Shown here: positions 36,077-44,897 of the stretch, piece by piece | Layout: every line of letters begins with the position of its first letter | Position numbering within the stretch: the first letter of the stretch is position 1 | Assembly: GCF_003048595.2 (NCBI RefSeq) | Contig: NZ_CP049270.1 | Span: 1,488,001-1,552,000 of the forward strand | Length of the DNA stretch: 64,000 nt | Direction: 5' to 3' | Source: Campylobacter concisus | Lineage (GTDB): Bacteria; Campylobacterota; Campylobacteria; Campylobacterales; Campylobacteraceae | Program-made: the position numbers and the translations under genes | The notes under the pieces: model-generated | What the model was told of the DNA's origin: nothing | Seen by the model: only the letters and a program-made list of their open reading frames with translations | The model's database searches: none

Positions 36077-36455
36077 TTAGATCAAATTTGCAATCTCAAT
36101 GAGCCAGTTTGCCAGCCCTTTTGGCTTTGAGATCATCAAAATATGTCCGCTATCAAGCTCTTTTGTCTTTGCATTTATCTACTTTGTAAAACGCTGCTGC
36201 AAGCGAAGTTAGCGGATTTTGCACGGCAACAGCGTTAATGCCAGCTTCTTACAAGTGGCGGATCAACTCAGCGTAGCAAGAGCCATCGACAAATGTGCCA
36301 TGAACTAAAACAATATTTTTAATCATCTTTTTTAAATTTGTTTGGTTTTGACCTTTTGCAGGCGATGTTTAAGCAAAAGTAGGCAAAATGGCACTTACTG
36401 CAAGCAAAGCAGTCGTAGCAAGAAAGTGCGTACGTGATGAAATTTTAGGTATAAA
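36077..36455 (-). pseudogene. Relic of an exported alpha/beta hydrolase
   Basis: On the minus strand a signal-peptide-like stretch (HFLATTALLAVSAILPTFA) runs into a stop. It is followed in frame by KKMIKNIVLVHGTFVDGSCYAEL, the classic LVHG start of an alpha/beta hydrolase, then a second stop within RHL-stop-EAGINAVAVQNPLTS. Near 36178-36188 the frame changes and the text jumps to the C-terminal ELDSGHILMISKPKGLANWL, which carries the catalytic-histidine region. Most of the middle (probably more than 100 residues) is deleted. Nothing else is seen from 36456 to 36514. Confidence 0.75.
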
Positions 36456-36514
36456 TCCCTTTAAAAGGATTGTCAATGATACAAAAAACAAGCGATCTTA
36501 ATAAATTTTCATAA

Positions 36515-37357
36515 TTAGCTTGTCTGCAAAACTAGCCACGTCTTGCTAAAGTCGCGCGCCGTCAGGTCGTTCCTCTTTATCCACAGATAAATTCTGCCCT
36601 CTCCGTCCCAGTCCATGTCGCTCTCCCAGTCGCTATCTATCTGCAAAAGCAGCCGCCACTGGACAGCGTTTTTCTCAAACTCAGCGATATTTTGGTGGTG
36701 ATAAGCGCTACCATCGCCGCAGTCAAGGCCATTTGCCACGAGCTCACACTCTAGCTCCATGCCGTCTTGGATGTTGTCAGAGTGACCAAGTAGCTTGTTT
36801 TCTTTGACCTGCCAGCTTGGCTCGATGACCTCGTGATAGGCATCCCACTCCTCCTCGCTAAATTTACCAAATGGCACGAGCGAGCTTTGCAAACTTGGCA
36901 AATTTAGCTCGTTTTTAAAGCTAAGAAAGCGTGCGCCAAATGTGAAATTCACGCCACCCATATTTTGGCGAGCAAGCTGGTCTTGAGCTGCCTCGGCAAA
37001 GATCACGGCAAAGCCCTTTTTATCTGTAGGGTCGTAGCCCCAAATGCGTAAATTTATATCATAAAAAAGATAGAGCATACCACTTTTTGGTAGTAACCCG
37101 TCGGTGTCAAATTTGCTAACTTCAGCAAAATTTATCTGTGCCACAAAGCTAAGCGCGCCGTTTTCATTTGACGGCCAAGGCACGCTAGCTGGCAGATCAG
37201 GCTGTCCGCCAAATTTAGACGTTCCAATGGCGATATCACCGTCATCTTTAGCCTGCGCGTCTATCTTTATAGCATTTTTAGCCATTGGCTTTAAAAACTC
37301 AAAAAGCCCCTCCAGACCGCGCTCTTTGCAGCCTTTATAAATTTCATTTAGATCCAT
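36515..37357 (-). CDS. DUF1963/YwqG-like protein
   Basis: This 280-residue soluble protein matches the YwqG/DUF1963 pattern: GQPDLPASVPWPSNENG near residue 55, FVAQINFAEV, GMLYLFYDIN, and a late LLQIDSDWESDMDWDGEGRIYLWI. The family is of unknown function. It lies just before a frameshifted CbrC-family gene in the same direction, with 11 bases between stop and start regions. Confidence 0.8.
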   Translation of the reverse strand: MDLNEIYKGCKERGLEGLFEFLKPMAKNAIKIDAQAKDDGDIAIGTSKFGGQPDLPASVPWPSNENGALSFVAQINFAEVSKFDTDGLLPKSGMLYLFYDINLRIWGYDPTDKKGFAVIFAEAAQDQLARQNMGGVNFTFGARFLSFKNELNLPSLQSSLVPFGKFSEEEWDAYHEVIEPSWQVKENKLLGHSDNIQDGMELECELVANGLDCGDGSAYHHQNIAEFEKNAVQWRLLLQIDSDWESDMDWDGEGRIYLWIKRNDLTARDFSKTWLVLQTS

Positions 37358-37368
37358 ATTTTACCTTT

Positions 37369-38224
37369 CTAGCAAGCATCGATGTAGATGTGATACTTTT
37401 TGCAGTGCAAGCAACGAAACAAATATCCAGCAAAGTCGCCGCCCGCTACGAGCACCTCGCGCGCCATTTTGACGTCATACTCGTCTCTTTTTGCGTAGTC
37501 ATCAAAAACCTCGTCTGCGATGCCAAGCTCTAAAAGCTCCTTCGTACCCACATCGCCCAAAAAATGCGTAATAATCATCACAGCACACGACCCAGTGCTC
37601 GCCCTGCCAGCTCTCATAGCCAGGTGTTCTTCTAAAAAGCTCCTCATCTTTTTTGGCGTCATCAGTGGCGAGTTGGTCGGCGTCTTGCACAAAAGTAGCG
37701 TCAAATTTCTTAGCAGCTGCGCCATTTGAGACGCAAGCTGGGCAAAGATAGGTGACGTCTTGCTCGCTGTATATGCCGTTATCATAGTAAATTTCAGTGT
37801 TTTCGCCGCAGCACTCACAAGTGACACTCATATCATCTTTAAATGCCCCAGTTTTTAAAGGCTCTGAGTGATAGCAAAATTTTGGCAAGGTGGCAGCCTT
37901 TGCCTTTTGGGCTAAAATTTGCTCTTTACTCTTTGGTCTTGGCACCGCCCATTTGTCGCCCTCATCCATAAACTGCGCAAGATAGCCAAGCGTTTTTAGC
38001 TGCTTTTTGTCGTTTCTATCGTGTATCTTTAAAAGTAACTCATAAGCGCTCTTTTGCATAGACAAAAGCTGATAAATATCTACTAAAACGTGTTTTGCCT
38101 GCGGCTCCTCGCTTGCTTCAAGCTCTTCTTTAAACTGATACAAAGCCTCTACGCTTACTGCATTGCCCTTATTTTTGTAGTAATCTTTTGAAAGTTTTAT
38201 ATATTTTTCTTGAAATTTATCCAC
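37369..38224 (-). pseudogene. CbrC/UPF0167 family gene with a frameshift
   Basis: The first frame gives an N-terminal helical part and the CbrC core: LPKFCYHSEPLKTGAF, CECCGENTEIYYDNGIYS, YLCPACVSNGAAAKKFD and RRTPGYESWQGEHW. It then runs off as FFGRCGYEGAF. One base less in the T6-G3 run near 37560 would give LGDVGTKELLELG, and that frame continues through YLFRCLHCKKYHIYID to the normal end at 37369. So one extra base in a homopolymer breaks the gene. The start is probably GTG at 38224 with AAAGG upstream; the frame itself reaches 38269. Confidence 0.78.
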
Positions 38225-38377
38225 AAATGACCTTTGTTTAAATTTGCTAAGAATTTTAGCCTTAAACACTTAAAAGTCGCATAGATGAGTTATTAAAATT
38301 TAGAAGATTGCGATAAAAATATAAAATTATTTCATTTTTTAAAATTAAAAAAGCGTATTAAATTTAATGCAAAGGAG

Positions 38378-38419
38378 AGTCACAAGCAAATTTACTTAAA
38401 TTTCAACTCACTTGTGACT
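38378..38419. repeat. Inverted repeat after accA
   Basis: AGTCACAAG (38378-38386) and CTTGTGACT (38411-38419) form a perfect 9-base stem with an AT-rich 24-base loop, eight bases past the accA stop. It has no T-run, so it may be a weak terminator or mRNA end structure. Confidence 0.4.
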
Positions 38420-38426
38420 ATAAATT

Positions 38427-39362
38427 TTACTCCTCGTAAGCTCCGATAGAGAGGATTTTGTCTATTCTTTTTGCGACAAGCTCGTTTATATCAAGCTTCT
38501 CAAGCTCGGCTAGCTCTGAGATGAAGTAGTTTGCAAGTGCTTTTGCAGCGCCGTCTTTATCTCTGTGCGCTCCATTTATAGGCTCGTCTATCACAGCATC
38601 GACTAACGACAAATGCTTTAGATCATCAGCCGTTATCTTCATAGATTTTGTAGCTTGCTCTTGTTTAGCTGGGTCGTTCCAAAGTATCGCAGCACAACCC
38701 TCTGGTGAGATGACTGAAAAGACAGAGTTTTTCATCATAGCAAGTCTATCAGCCACGCCAATAGCTAAAGCACCGCCGCTTCCACCTTCGCCGATAACGA
38801 CAGCTATTATTGGAGTTTTTAAATTTGCAAATTCAAATAAATTTCTAGCTATGGCCTCGCTTTGACCTCGCTCTTCAGCGCCAACGCCAGGATACGCACC
38901 TGGAGTGTCTATCAAAAATAAGATAGGTAGGTTAAATTTTTCAGCCAATTTTGCTACGCGTAAAGCCTTTCGGTAGCCCTCCGGATGAGGCATACCAAAA
39001 TTTCTTTTTAGTTTATTTTTAGTGCCACGACCTTTTTGCTCGCCTATAACGACAGTCTTTTTGCCTCCGATATAGCCGATGTAGCAGACTATTGCTGGGT
39101 CATCGCGAAATGCCCTGTCGCCATGGATCTCATAGCCATCAACTAAAAATGAATTTATATAGTCAATAGCATATGGTCTATCTGGATGACGAGCAAGTTG
39201 CAAACGTTGATATTCGTTTAAATTTTTATATACTTTTGATATTTCTTTAGATAGGTTTTTATTTAAAATTTCAACAGCATGTTCATCGCCTCTGATCTTA
39301 GCATTTGCTATATCTTCATCAATTTGCTTTATGCTCTTTTCAAAATCTAAATAATTTGACAT
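38427..39362 (-). CDS. accA: Acetyl-CoA carboxylase carboxyltransferase subunit alpha
   Basis: This 311-residue subunit makes malonyl-CoA together with AccD. It shows [46 protein letters not shown] and [14 protein letters not shown], all AccA hallmarks. It starts one base after fabF stops, so it ends the fabG-acpP-fabF-accA cluster. Confidence 0.97.
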   Translation of the reverse strand: MSNYLDFEKSIKQIDEDIANAKIRGDEHAVEILNKNLSKEISKVYKNLNEYQRLQLARHPDRPYAIDYINSFLVDGYEIHGDRAFRDDPAIVCYIGYIGGKKTVVIGEQKGRGTKNKLKRNFGMPHPEGYRKALRVAKLAEKFNLPILFLIDTPGAYPGVGAEERGQSEAIARNLFEFANLKTPIIAVVIGEGGSGGALAIGVADRLAMMKNSVFSVISPEGCAAILWNDPAKQEQATKSMKITADDLKHLSLVDAVIDEPINGAHRDKDGAAKALANYFISELAELEKLDINELVAKRIDKILSIGAYEE

Positions 39363-39363
39363 C

Positions 39364-40575
39364 TTAATCCAACTTTTTAAATATCACGACGCCGTTTGTT
39401 CCGCCAAAGCCAAATGAGTTACTCATAACAGCTTTTATGTCAGCTTTTCTAGCTTTATTTGGAACGTAGTCTAGATCGCACTCTGGATCAGGAGTTTCGT
39501 AGTTTATCGTTGGAGGGATAATGCCGTCTCTCATTGCCATTATAGATATAACAGCCTCGATCGCACCAGCACCACCTAGACAGTGTCCGGTTTGACCTTT
39601 TGTTGAGCTAACTGGTGGACATTTATCACCAAAAACTGCTTTTAGTGCCGCAGTCTCATTCTTATCATTTACAGGTGTTGAAGTACCGTGCGCATTTACA
39701 TAATCTATCTTTACACCTTTTGCCATATCAAGTGCTTGTTTCATCGCACTTAATGGGCCTTCAAGTGTTGGCGATGTGATATGGTGTGCATCTCCGCTCT
39801 CACCAAATCCAACTACTTCAGCGTAAATTTTAGCACCTCTTGCAACAGCCGACTCATACTCTTCAAGTACAAGCGCACCGGCTCCTTCACCCATTACGAA
39901 ACCATCGCGATTTGCGTCAAATGGCCTCGATGCCTTACTTGGTTCATCATTTCTAGTTGAGAGAGCTTTCATTGCTGCAAAGCCGCCTATACCTACACCA
40001 CAAATAGTAGACTCAGCACCGATAACTAGCATATTTGTAGCTTGACCGATCATTATACATTTTACAGCTTGCGATATCGCATGAGTGCTTGCTGCACATG
40101 CTGTTACACTAGACAAATTTGGACCTTTAAGTCCGTGGTTTATAGAAACTATGCCACCTAACATATTTACAAGTGCCGATGGAATGAAAAATGGCGAAAT
40201 TCTCTTTACGCCTTTTTCAAAATATGTAATCGAGTTTTTCTCAATATTTGGCAAACCACCTATGCCAGCTGCCGAGCTAACGCCAAATTTATGAGTATCA
40301 AACTCTTTAAAATTTGCATCAGCCATAGCTTCATTAGATGCTTTTATGCCAAGCTGTATGAAACGATCTACTTTTTTCACCTCTTTGCCATCTAAAATGC
40401 TATTTGGATCAAAATCAGTTATCTCGGCAGCAATTTTAACAGGGAAGTCACTTACATCAAAACTCGTGATCTCTTTCACGCCTGTTTTACCCTCGCAAAT
40501 AGCCTTAAAAGAACTCTCTTTGTCAAGACCAAGTGCGTTTATCATGCCTATACCAGTTACAACGACTCGTTTCAA
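39364..40575 (-). CDS. fabF: 3-oxoacyl-ACP synthase II FabF
   Basis: This 403-residue condensing enzyme has the catalytic triad in [10 protein letters not shown] (Cys), [11 protein letters not shown] (His) and [13 protein letters not shown] (His). It elongates acyl-ACP with malonyl-ACP. A ribosome site AAGGAG precedes the start. Length is normal. Confidence 0.97.
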   Translation of the reverse strand: MKRVVVTGIGMINALGLDKESSFKAICEGKTGVKEITSFDVSDFPVKIAAEITDFDPNSILDGKEVKKVDRFIQLGIKASNEAMADANFKEFDTHKFGVSSAAGIGGLPNIEKNSITYFEKGVKRISPFFIPSALVNMLGGIVSINHGLKGPNLSSVTACAASTHAISQAVKCIMIGQATNMLVIGAESTICGVGIGGFAAMKALSTRNDEPSKASRPFDANRDGFVMGEGAGALVLEEYESAVARGAKIYAEVVGFGESGDAHHITSPTLEGPLSAMKQALDMAKGVKIDYVNAHGTSTPVNDKNETAALKAVFGDKCPPVSSTKGQTGHCLGGAGAIEAVISIMAMRDGIIPPTINYETPDPECDLDYVPNKARKADIKAVMSNSFGFGGTNGVVIFKKLD

Positions 40576-40609
40576 TACATCTCCTTAAATCAAACTATGC
40601 AAATTTAAA

Positions 40610-40843
40610 TTATTTGCCTAGTTTTTCTATATAATTTACAACGTCTTGAATGCTTACTAATTTCTCTGCTTCGCTATCAGGAATTTCTACTTCAAATTTT
40701 TCTTCTAAAGCCATAACTAGCTCTACAACGTCAAGTGAATCTGCACCTAGGTCTTCAATGATTTTAGACTCTAGTTTTACTGCTTGTGGATCTACACTTA
40801 GTTGCTCTACAACTACGTCTCTTACGTCTTCAAATACTGCCAT
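40610..40843 (-). CDS. acpP: Acyl carrier protein
   Basis: This 77-residue acidic protein carries the phosphopantetheine serine in [14 protein letters not shown]. It holds growing acyl chains for FabG and FabF encoded on either side. It has an AAGGAG ribosome site. Confidence 0.98.
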   Translation of the reverse strand: MAVFEDVRDVVVEQLSVDPQAVKLESKIIEDLGADSLDVVELVMALEEKFEVEIPDSEAEKLVSIQDVVNYIEKLGK

Positions 40844-40931
40844 TTTAAGGTCTCCTTATAAAAAATGTCTGTTATCTTATAATATTTACGCTTTTATTTA
40901 TTTTAAATTTCAGAACTTATCTGAAATTTAC

Positions 40932-41675
40932 CTACATATAAAGTCCGCCGTTTATTTTTAGCGTCTCTCCAGTTACGTAGCTTGCGTAATCACTTAGTAA
41001 AAACGCTACTGCCTCAGCCACCTCGCTAGCGCTACCGAAACGTTTTAACGGGATATTATCACTATAAGTTTTTTTCACCTCATCACTTAGGCCATGCGTC
41101 ATATCAGTCTCGATAAAGCCCGGAGTTACGCTGTTAAAGCGTATATTTCTGCTTGCACCCTCTTTTGCAAAGCTCTTGCTCATCGCGATTAGTCCGCCTT
41201 TGCTAGCTGAATAGTTTACCTGTCCTGCATTTCCCATCTCACCAACGATAGATGCGACGTTTACAACCGCTCCAAAGCGCTTTTTACTCATCGCTTTTAA
41301 AGCCTCTCTACATCCTATGAAAGCTGAAGTCAAATTTGCATTTATCACATCTGTAAATTCGCTGGTTTTCATGCGAAGCGCTAGTTTGTCATTTGTGATA
41401 CCAGCGTTATTTACAAGGTAACTTAGCTCGCCGTCGCTATCGACTATCAAATTTATACCTTTTATAAATTCATCTTCGTCTGTTGCGTCAAATTTTATCA
41501 CTGCAGCCTTGCCGCCATTTTGCTCGATCTCAGCCTGCAAAGCGTCTGCTATCTCAGGCTTTGAGCGGTAGTTTATCCACACTTTTAAGCCCATATTTGC
41601 AAGCGTCTTTGCGATCTGTGCACCGATACCTCTGCTTGCACCTGTTATTAGCACGTTTTTTCCGCTAAATTTCAT
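40932..41675 (-). CDS. fabG: 3-oxoacyl-ACP reductase FabG
   Basis: This 247-residue short-chain dehydrogenase has the NADPH loop ITGASRGIGAQIA, NNAGIT, the catalytic Ser in VNVASIVGEMG and Tyr/Lys in VNYSASKGG, and the typical C-terminus YVTGETLKINGGLYM. It reduces beta-ketoacyl-ACP. Confidence 0.97.
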   Translation of the reverse strand: MKFSGKNVLITGASRGIGAQIAKTLANMGLKVWINYRSKPEIADALQAEIEQNGGKAAVIKFDATDEDEFIKGINLIVDSDGELSYLVNNAGITNDKLALRMKTSEFTDVINANLTSAFIGCREALKAMSKKRFGAVVNVASIVGEMGNAGQVNYSASKGGLIAMSKSFAKEGASRNIRFNSVTPGFIETDMTHGLSDEVKKTYSDNIPLKRFGSASEVAEAVAFLLSDYASYVTGETLKINGGLYM

Positions 41676-41733
41676 AAATTCTCCTTATTTTTTTCTAATT
41701 TTTCAATGATTGTAGCTTATATAAGCTTAACGT

Positions 41734-42153
41734 CTAAATTTTATCGCTTCTTTCCCACTTTATCTTTTTGCCAAAACCTAGAGTGTTGCTAGTAAATTTA
41801 AGCTTTTCAAGATTTATGCACCAAATTTTTGGATCCATCGCTTTTGCATAAAAAAATCTTTTAAAGTAAATTTCTCGCTCACTTGCGCTAGCCTCGCTCA
41901 TCACTCCTTGAAACTGTACGCCCTCTATCTTGCCAACGATCTTTGTATCAAGAGCGACCGTACCAGCAACAAGCTTTGAGTTTTTTAAAAATTTAACATG
42001 TGAGCTATCATCAGAGCTAGCTAACAAAAGGCTAAAATTTAGCTCATCAAAGGTATAAAATGCACTAAAAGCGTAAGGCTGCCCATCATCATCGATGGCG
42101 CAAACACTTGCAAGATGCATCTTTTTTAAAAATTTTACTATCCTCTCATCCAT
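41734..42153 (-). CDS. Pyridoxamine 5'-phosphate oxidase-fold protein (YhbP-like)
   Basis: This 139-residue split-barrel protein begins DERIVKFLKKMHLASVCAIDDDGQPYAFSAFY. The SVCAIDDDGQPY strand-turn-strand and FSLLLASSDDSSHVKFLKNS fit the flavin-binding PNPOx-like family. Substrate and cofactor are unknown. It abuts the DUF1294-like gene with its start one base from that stop. Confidence 0.72.
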   Translation of the reverse strand: MDERIVKFLKKMHLASVCAIDDDGQPYAFSAFYTFDELNFSLLLASSDDSSHVKFLKNSKLVAGTVALDTKIVGKIEGVQFQGVMSEASASEREIYFKRFFYAKAMDPKIWCINLEKLKFTSNTLGFGKKIKWERSDKI

Positions 42154-42522
42154 CTAAATTACCCTAAAAATGTCAAGAATGGCTTGAAATTTAAAGATGA
42201 CTACGGCGATTATCAGCACCCAAAGCGTAAAAATAATAAGCTCTATTAGAGTAAATTTATCTTTTGCAACTTTTTTAAAAACAAACATCGTTAAAAATGC
42301 TCCTAAAAAGCCACCAATTAGCGAAAAATAGTGGATCGCATTTACCTTTACAAAGCTTGGCAAAAGTCCTTTAAAAAATAATGAAAACATCAAAATGGCA
42401 AGCAAATTTGCAAGTATCAAGTAGTAGCCAACGACTGGCAAAACTGGGCAAACTCTAGCAAAAACGAAGCTTAAAACAGTGATAAGCATCAGCAAAAAGA
42501 TCCTAGTCCCAAAACAACACAT
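42154..42522 (-). CDS. DUF1294-like small membrane protein
   Basis: This protein of about 122 residues has four hydrophobic helices. The segment AIHYFSLIGGFLGAFLTMFVFKK resembles the DUF1294 signature of short Trp/Gly membrane proteins. I chose the ATG at 42522 because a clear AAGGA lies just before it; the frame extends to 42594 without need. Function is unknown. Confidence 0.6.
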   Translation of the reverse strand: MCCFGTRIFLLMLITVLSFVFARVCPVLPVVGYYLILANLLAILMFSLFFKGLLPSFVKVNAIHYFSLIGGFLGAFLTMFVFKKVAKDKFTLIELIIFTLWVLIIAVVIFKFQAILDIFRVI

Positions 42523-42606
42523 CGCCCGTCCTTTTTTGACGCATTTTACAAAATTTTGCTTTATGAAATTAAAATTTTGCCGATTTAGCCTCAAAAGGAT
42601 TTAAAA

Positions 42607-43128
42607 ATGCAAACAAATTTCTACTCTCAAGGAAGCTACAACAACATGAGCTTTTCGATGAAGACTAGCTCGGGCGATGAGATAAGCTTTTCGATGTATG
42701 ACAACAAAAGTTTGGAGTTTTCAAGCCAGAAAGATGGTACTTCAAGCCAAAGAAGTCTTACTCTCACGCACGAATATGGCTATGAGTTTTTATATAAAGG
42801 AAACGGCATAGACGAGCAAGATATGAAAGAGATCGAAGAGGCGATGAAGCAAATTCGCCCACAAGTTGATGAATTTATGAAAAACGTCAAAGAGGGCGAC
42901 AAGATCGCGGGTAGCAGCCAAAGCATAAGTGATCTTTCAAACAAGATCAAGCAGATGTTGCCTGACGCAAAAGATCTAAATCACAAAAATTTCATAAATG
43001 ACAATATGCTAAAGATGTTTGACGAGCTTCTGGCTAAAAATGATGCTAATAAAAATCTACTAAGTGCCACAAAAAGGCTATTTGATACCTTACTTGACGA
43101 GAGCAACAAAGTATCTTACTATGCGTAA
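42607..43128 (+). CDS. Hypothetical protein, 173 residues
   Basis: Not recognised as a named family. The N-terminus is serine-rich and beta-like (MQTNFYSQGSYNNMSFSMKTSSG). The middle and C-terminus are helical and charged (DMKEIEEAMKQIRPQVDEFMKNVKEG). There is no signal peptide or membrane helix. It is divergent from the DUF1294-like gene across an 84-base gap, with an AAAAGGA site before the ATG. I recall similar proteins in other campylobacters, without known function. Confidence 0.6.
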   Translation: MQTNFYSQGSYNNMSFSMKTSSGDEISFSMYDNKSLEFSSQKDGTSSQRSLTLTHEYGYEFLYKGNGIDEQDMKEIEEAMKQIRPQVDEFMKNVKEGDKIAGSSQSISDLSNKIKQMLPDAKDLNHKNFINDNMLKMFDELLAKNDANKNLLSATKRLFDTLLDESNKVSYYA

Positions 43129-43146
43129 ATTTAGGGCCTTTTGGCT

Positions 43147-43887
43147 CTAAATTTTTATAAGTGCTTCTTTCTCAAAAAAGAGGTGCGACAAGACTATCAC
43201 GAAATAAAGCTGAAAAAATAGTCCCACAAGTGGCACAAGCGAGATGAGATAAAACAAAAGCGTAAAAGCTATAAATTTTATCCCGCCACCTTCAAGCAGT
43301 GCTAGCTCAAATTTATCACTATCAAGAGTGTTTGAGCCAACGTCTATCAGTAAAAGTTTGTAATAGATATAAAAAAATGGCACGTTGATGATGAAAAAAT
43401 TTAAGACTGGTACAAATAAAAGAGGTAGGCAAACGAGCAATATCACAAGAAATTTCATGATCTCAATCATCATCACCTTTAGCACTCTAGCCGTGCTAGC
43501 CTCGCTTTTAAACACGTGGTTGTAGTGCCTTTTGTTTATCTCTTTAGTAACAACTGGAGTTAAAAAGCTAGCTACGACTAGAGCGATCACGATGCTAATG
43601 ATGATCGTTAAAAAGGTGCTCAAAATATAAAAAAGTATGCTAACTATCCATTTTGTGGCGCTAAAGCTTAAAATTTTAATAGCGATAAAAGAGAGCGCCG
43701 AGTTTGGCTCTAAAAAGGCAAAATTTTCGTTTTTAGCGCTATCACTTAAAAGGTCAAATATCTCACCGCCGCCCCAGATGCTAAGCCAAGCTAGGCAGAC
43801 GATGCTAAGGAGAAGCGGCAAGATGGATAGCGCTATAAATTTGGCTGTAAAAAAGTCTTTAAAACCAAGGCGAAGAAGGTTTATCAT
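43147..43887 (-). CDS. EI24/CysZ-like membrane protein
   Basis: This 246-residue protein has about five or six hydrophobic helices, including FIALSILPLLLSIVCLAWL at the start and a central charged loop (TKEINKRHYNHVF). The pattern fits the EI24 domain family, which includes CysZ sulfate channels. The substrate is unknown. It overlaps the dUTPase stop by four bases. Confidence 0.72.
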   Translation of the reverse strand: MINLLRLGFKDFFTAKFIALSILPLLLSIVCLAWLSIWGGGEIFDLLSDSAKNENFAFLEPNSALSFIAIKILSFSATKWIVSILFYILSTFLTIIISIVIALVVASFLTPVVTKEINKRHYNHVFKSEASTARVLKVMMIEIMKFLVILLVCLPLLFVPVLNFFIINVPFFYIYYKLLLIDVGSNTLDSDKFELALLEGGGIKFIAFTLLFYLISLVPLVGLFFQLYFVIVLSHLFFEKEALIKI

Positions 43888-44579
43888 TTCACCTTTTTAT
43901 ATTCAAGCTCAAGTGCGGCGTAAATTTCACCTATCTTACTAACGCCATTTGACAAAATTTCACTCATCACTTCATTATCTTCGCGTCCGTTCCAATTTTT
44001 CTTATAGCTGCCTTCTTTGTAGCCATTATTTTGACGGAAGCGATTTAGCACATTTTTAGCGATGTAGCACTCATAAAGTGAGTATAAATTTACGCCACAT
44101 TTTAAAGACATAGAGAAGTAAATTTTTAAAATATCAAATATATCGTAGTCAAACCCGCTGCACTCATGTATGAGCATTTCAACGTCATTCATTATCTCAT
44201 AAATGCTCTCGTCTTCGATCTTTAGTGGCTCTTTACAAAACTCACTAAAACCGCTTGATTGACAAATATCATCAGCTAAAGTTTCTATGTCTCCAAGCTG
44301 TTTTGATTTATAAATTTGCAAAGCCAGACTCATTATAAAGTGCCAGATATCAACAACTTCTATGCGTAAATTTTGCTCATCAGTCTTAGCATCGATGCTC
44401 TTCCAGTGCTTCCAAGCAAAGCTATCTATAAGCTCAGCGCACTCCATATAAATGCAACGCCTCCAGCTGATTAGTTTATTTTTATTAGTATAACCATTTT
44501 CCCAGCCAAGCCCATTTGTCTCGTCATTTAGGCTCTGCTGCATCTTTAACATCTCTAAAATAATCGTTCTTTCATTCAT
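43884..44579 (-). CDS. dut: Dimeric all-alpha dUTPase
   Basis: This 231-residue protein is of the MazG-like all-alpha type: Mg-binding ECAELIDSFAWKHWK and later EVVDIWHFIMS supply the ExxE and ExxD pairs. It hydrolyses dUTP to dUMP and keeps uracil out of DNA. It is unrelated to trimeric Dut and is the form I recall from C. jejuni. Near its C-terminus KKNWNGREDNEVM matches the family's active-site closing segment. Confidence 0.9.
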   Translation of the reverse strand: MNERTIILEMLKMQQSLNDETNGLGWENGYTNKNKLISWRRCIYMECAELIDSFAWKHWKSIDAKTDEQNLRIEVVDIWHFIMSLALQIYKSKQLGDIETLADDICQSSGFSEFCKEPLKIEDESIYEIMNDVEMLIHECSGFDYDIFDILKIYFSMSLKCGVNLYSLYECYIAKNVLNRFRQNNGYKEGSYKKNWNGREDNEVMSEILSNGVSKIGEIYAALELEYKKVK

Positions 44580-44708
44580 TTTAGGCCTTTTAAAATTTTA
44601 AAGGATTATAACAAAAAATTATTAAATGCCACGAGGCAAGCTTGACTTAAATCATTTTATGTATAAAATTTAGGAGCTAAAATAAGCAAAAATTTCAAAG
44701 GAGAAAAA

Positions 44709-44897
44709 ATGAGAGAAAAAGATCTAGTGGTTTGCAATGTTTGCGGGCTAAAAAGCAGTGATGATACAAATGCAGTTTTTATCCACGCTCATAAAAATGG
44801 CGAAGAAGTTGATATCTGCACCAGTTGTGTTCCAAGCGTAATCCATGGCTCAGGTATGGTCGTAAAATCAAACGAAGAGATAAAGGCTGAAATTTAA
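44709..44897 (+). CDS. Small CxxC-CxxC protein
   Basis: This 62-residue protein has CNVCG near residue 9 and CTSC near residue 37, spaced like a zinc ribbon. The C-terminus (HGSGMVVKSNEEIKAEI) is polar. An AAAGGAG site precedes the ATG. Its stop overlaps that of the convergent GGDEF-EAL gene within TTTAAA. It may be a metal-binding accessory or redox protein. Confidence 0.65.
   Translation: MREKDLVVCNVCGLKSSDDTNAVFIHAHKNGEEVDICTSCVPSVIHGSGMVVKSNEEIKAEI

Noticed and set aside
37369-37827. Separate 152-residue gene
   Set aside because: Its C-terminal half is the frameshifted end of the CbrC-family gene and its N-terminal half is off-frame text; merged into one pseudogene.
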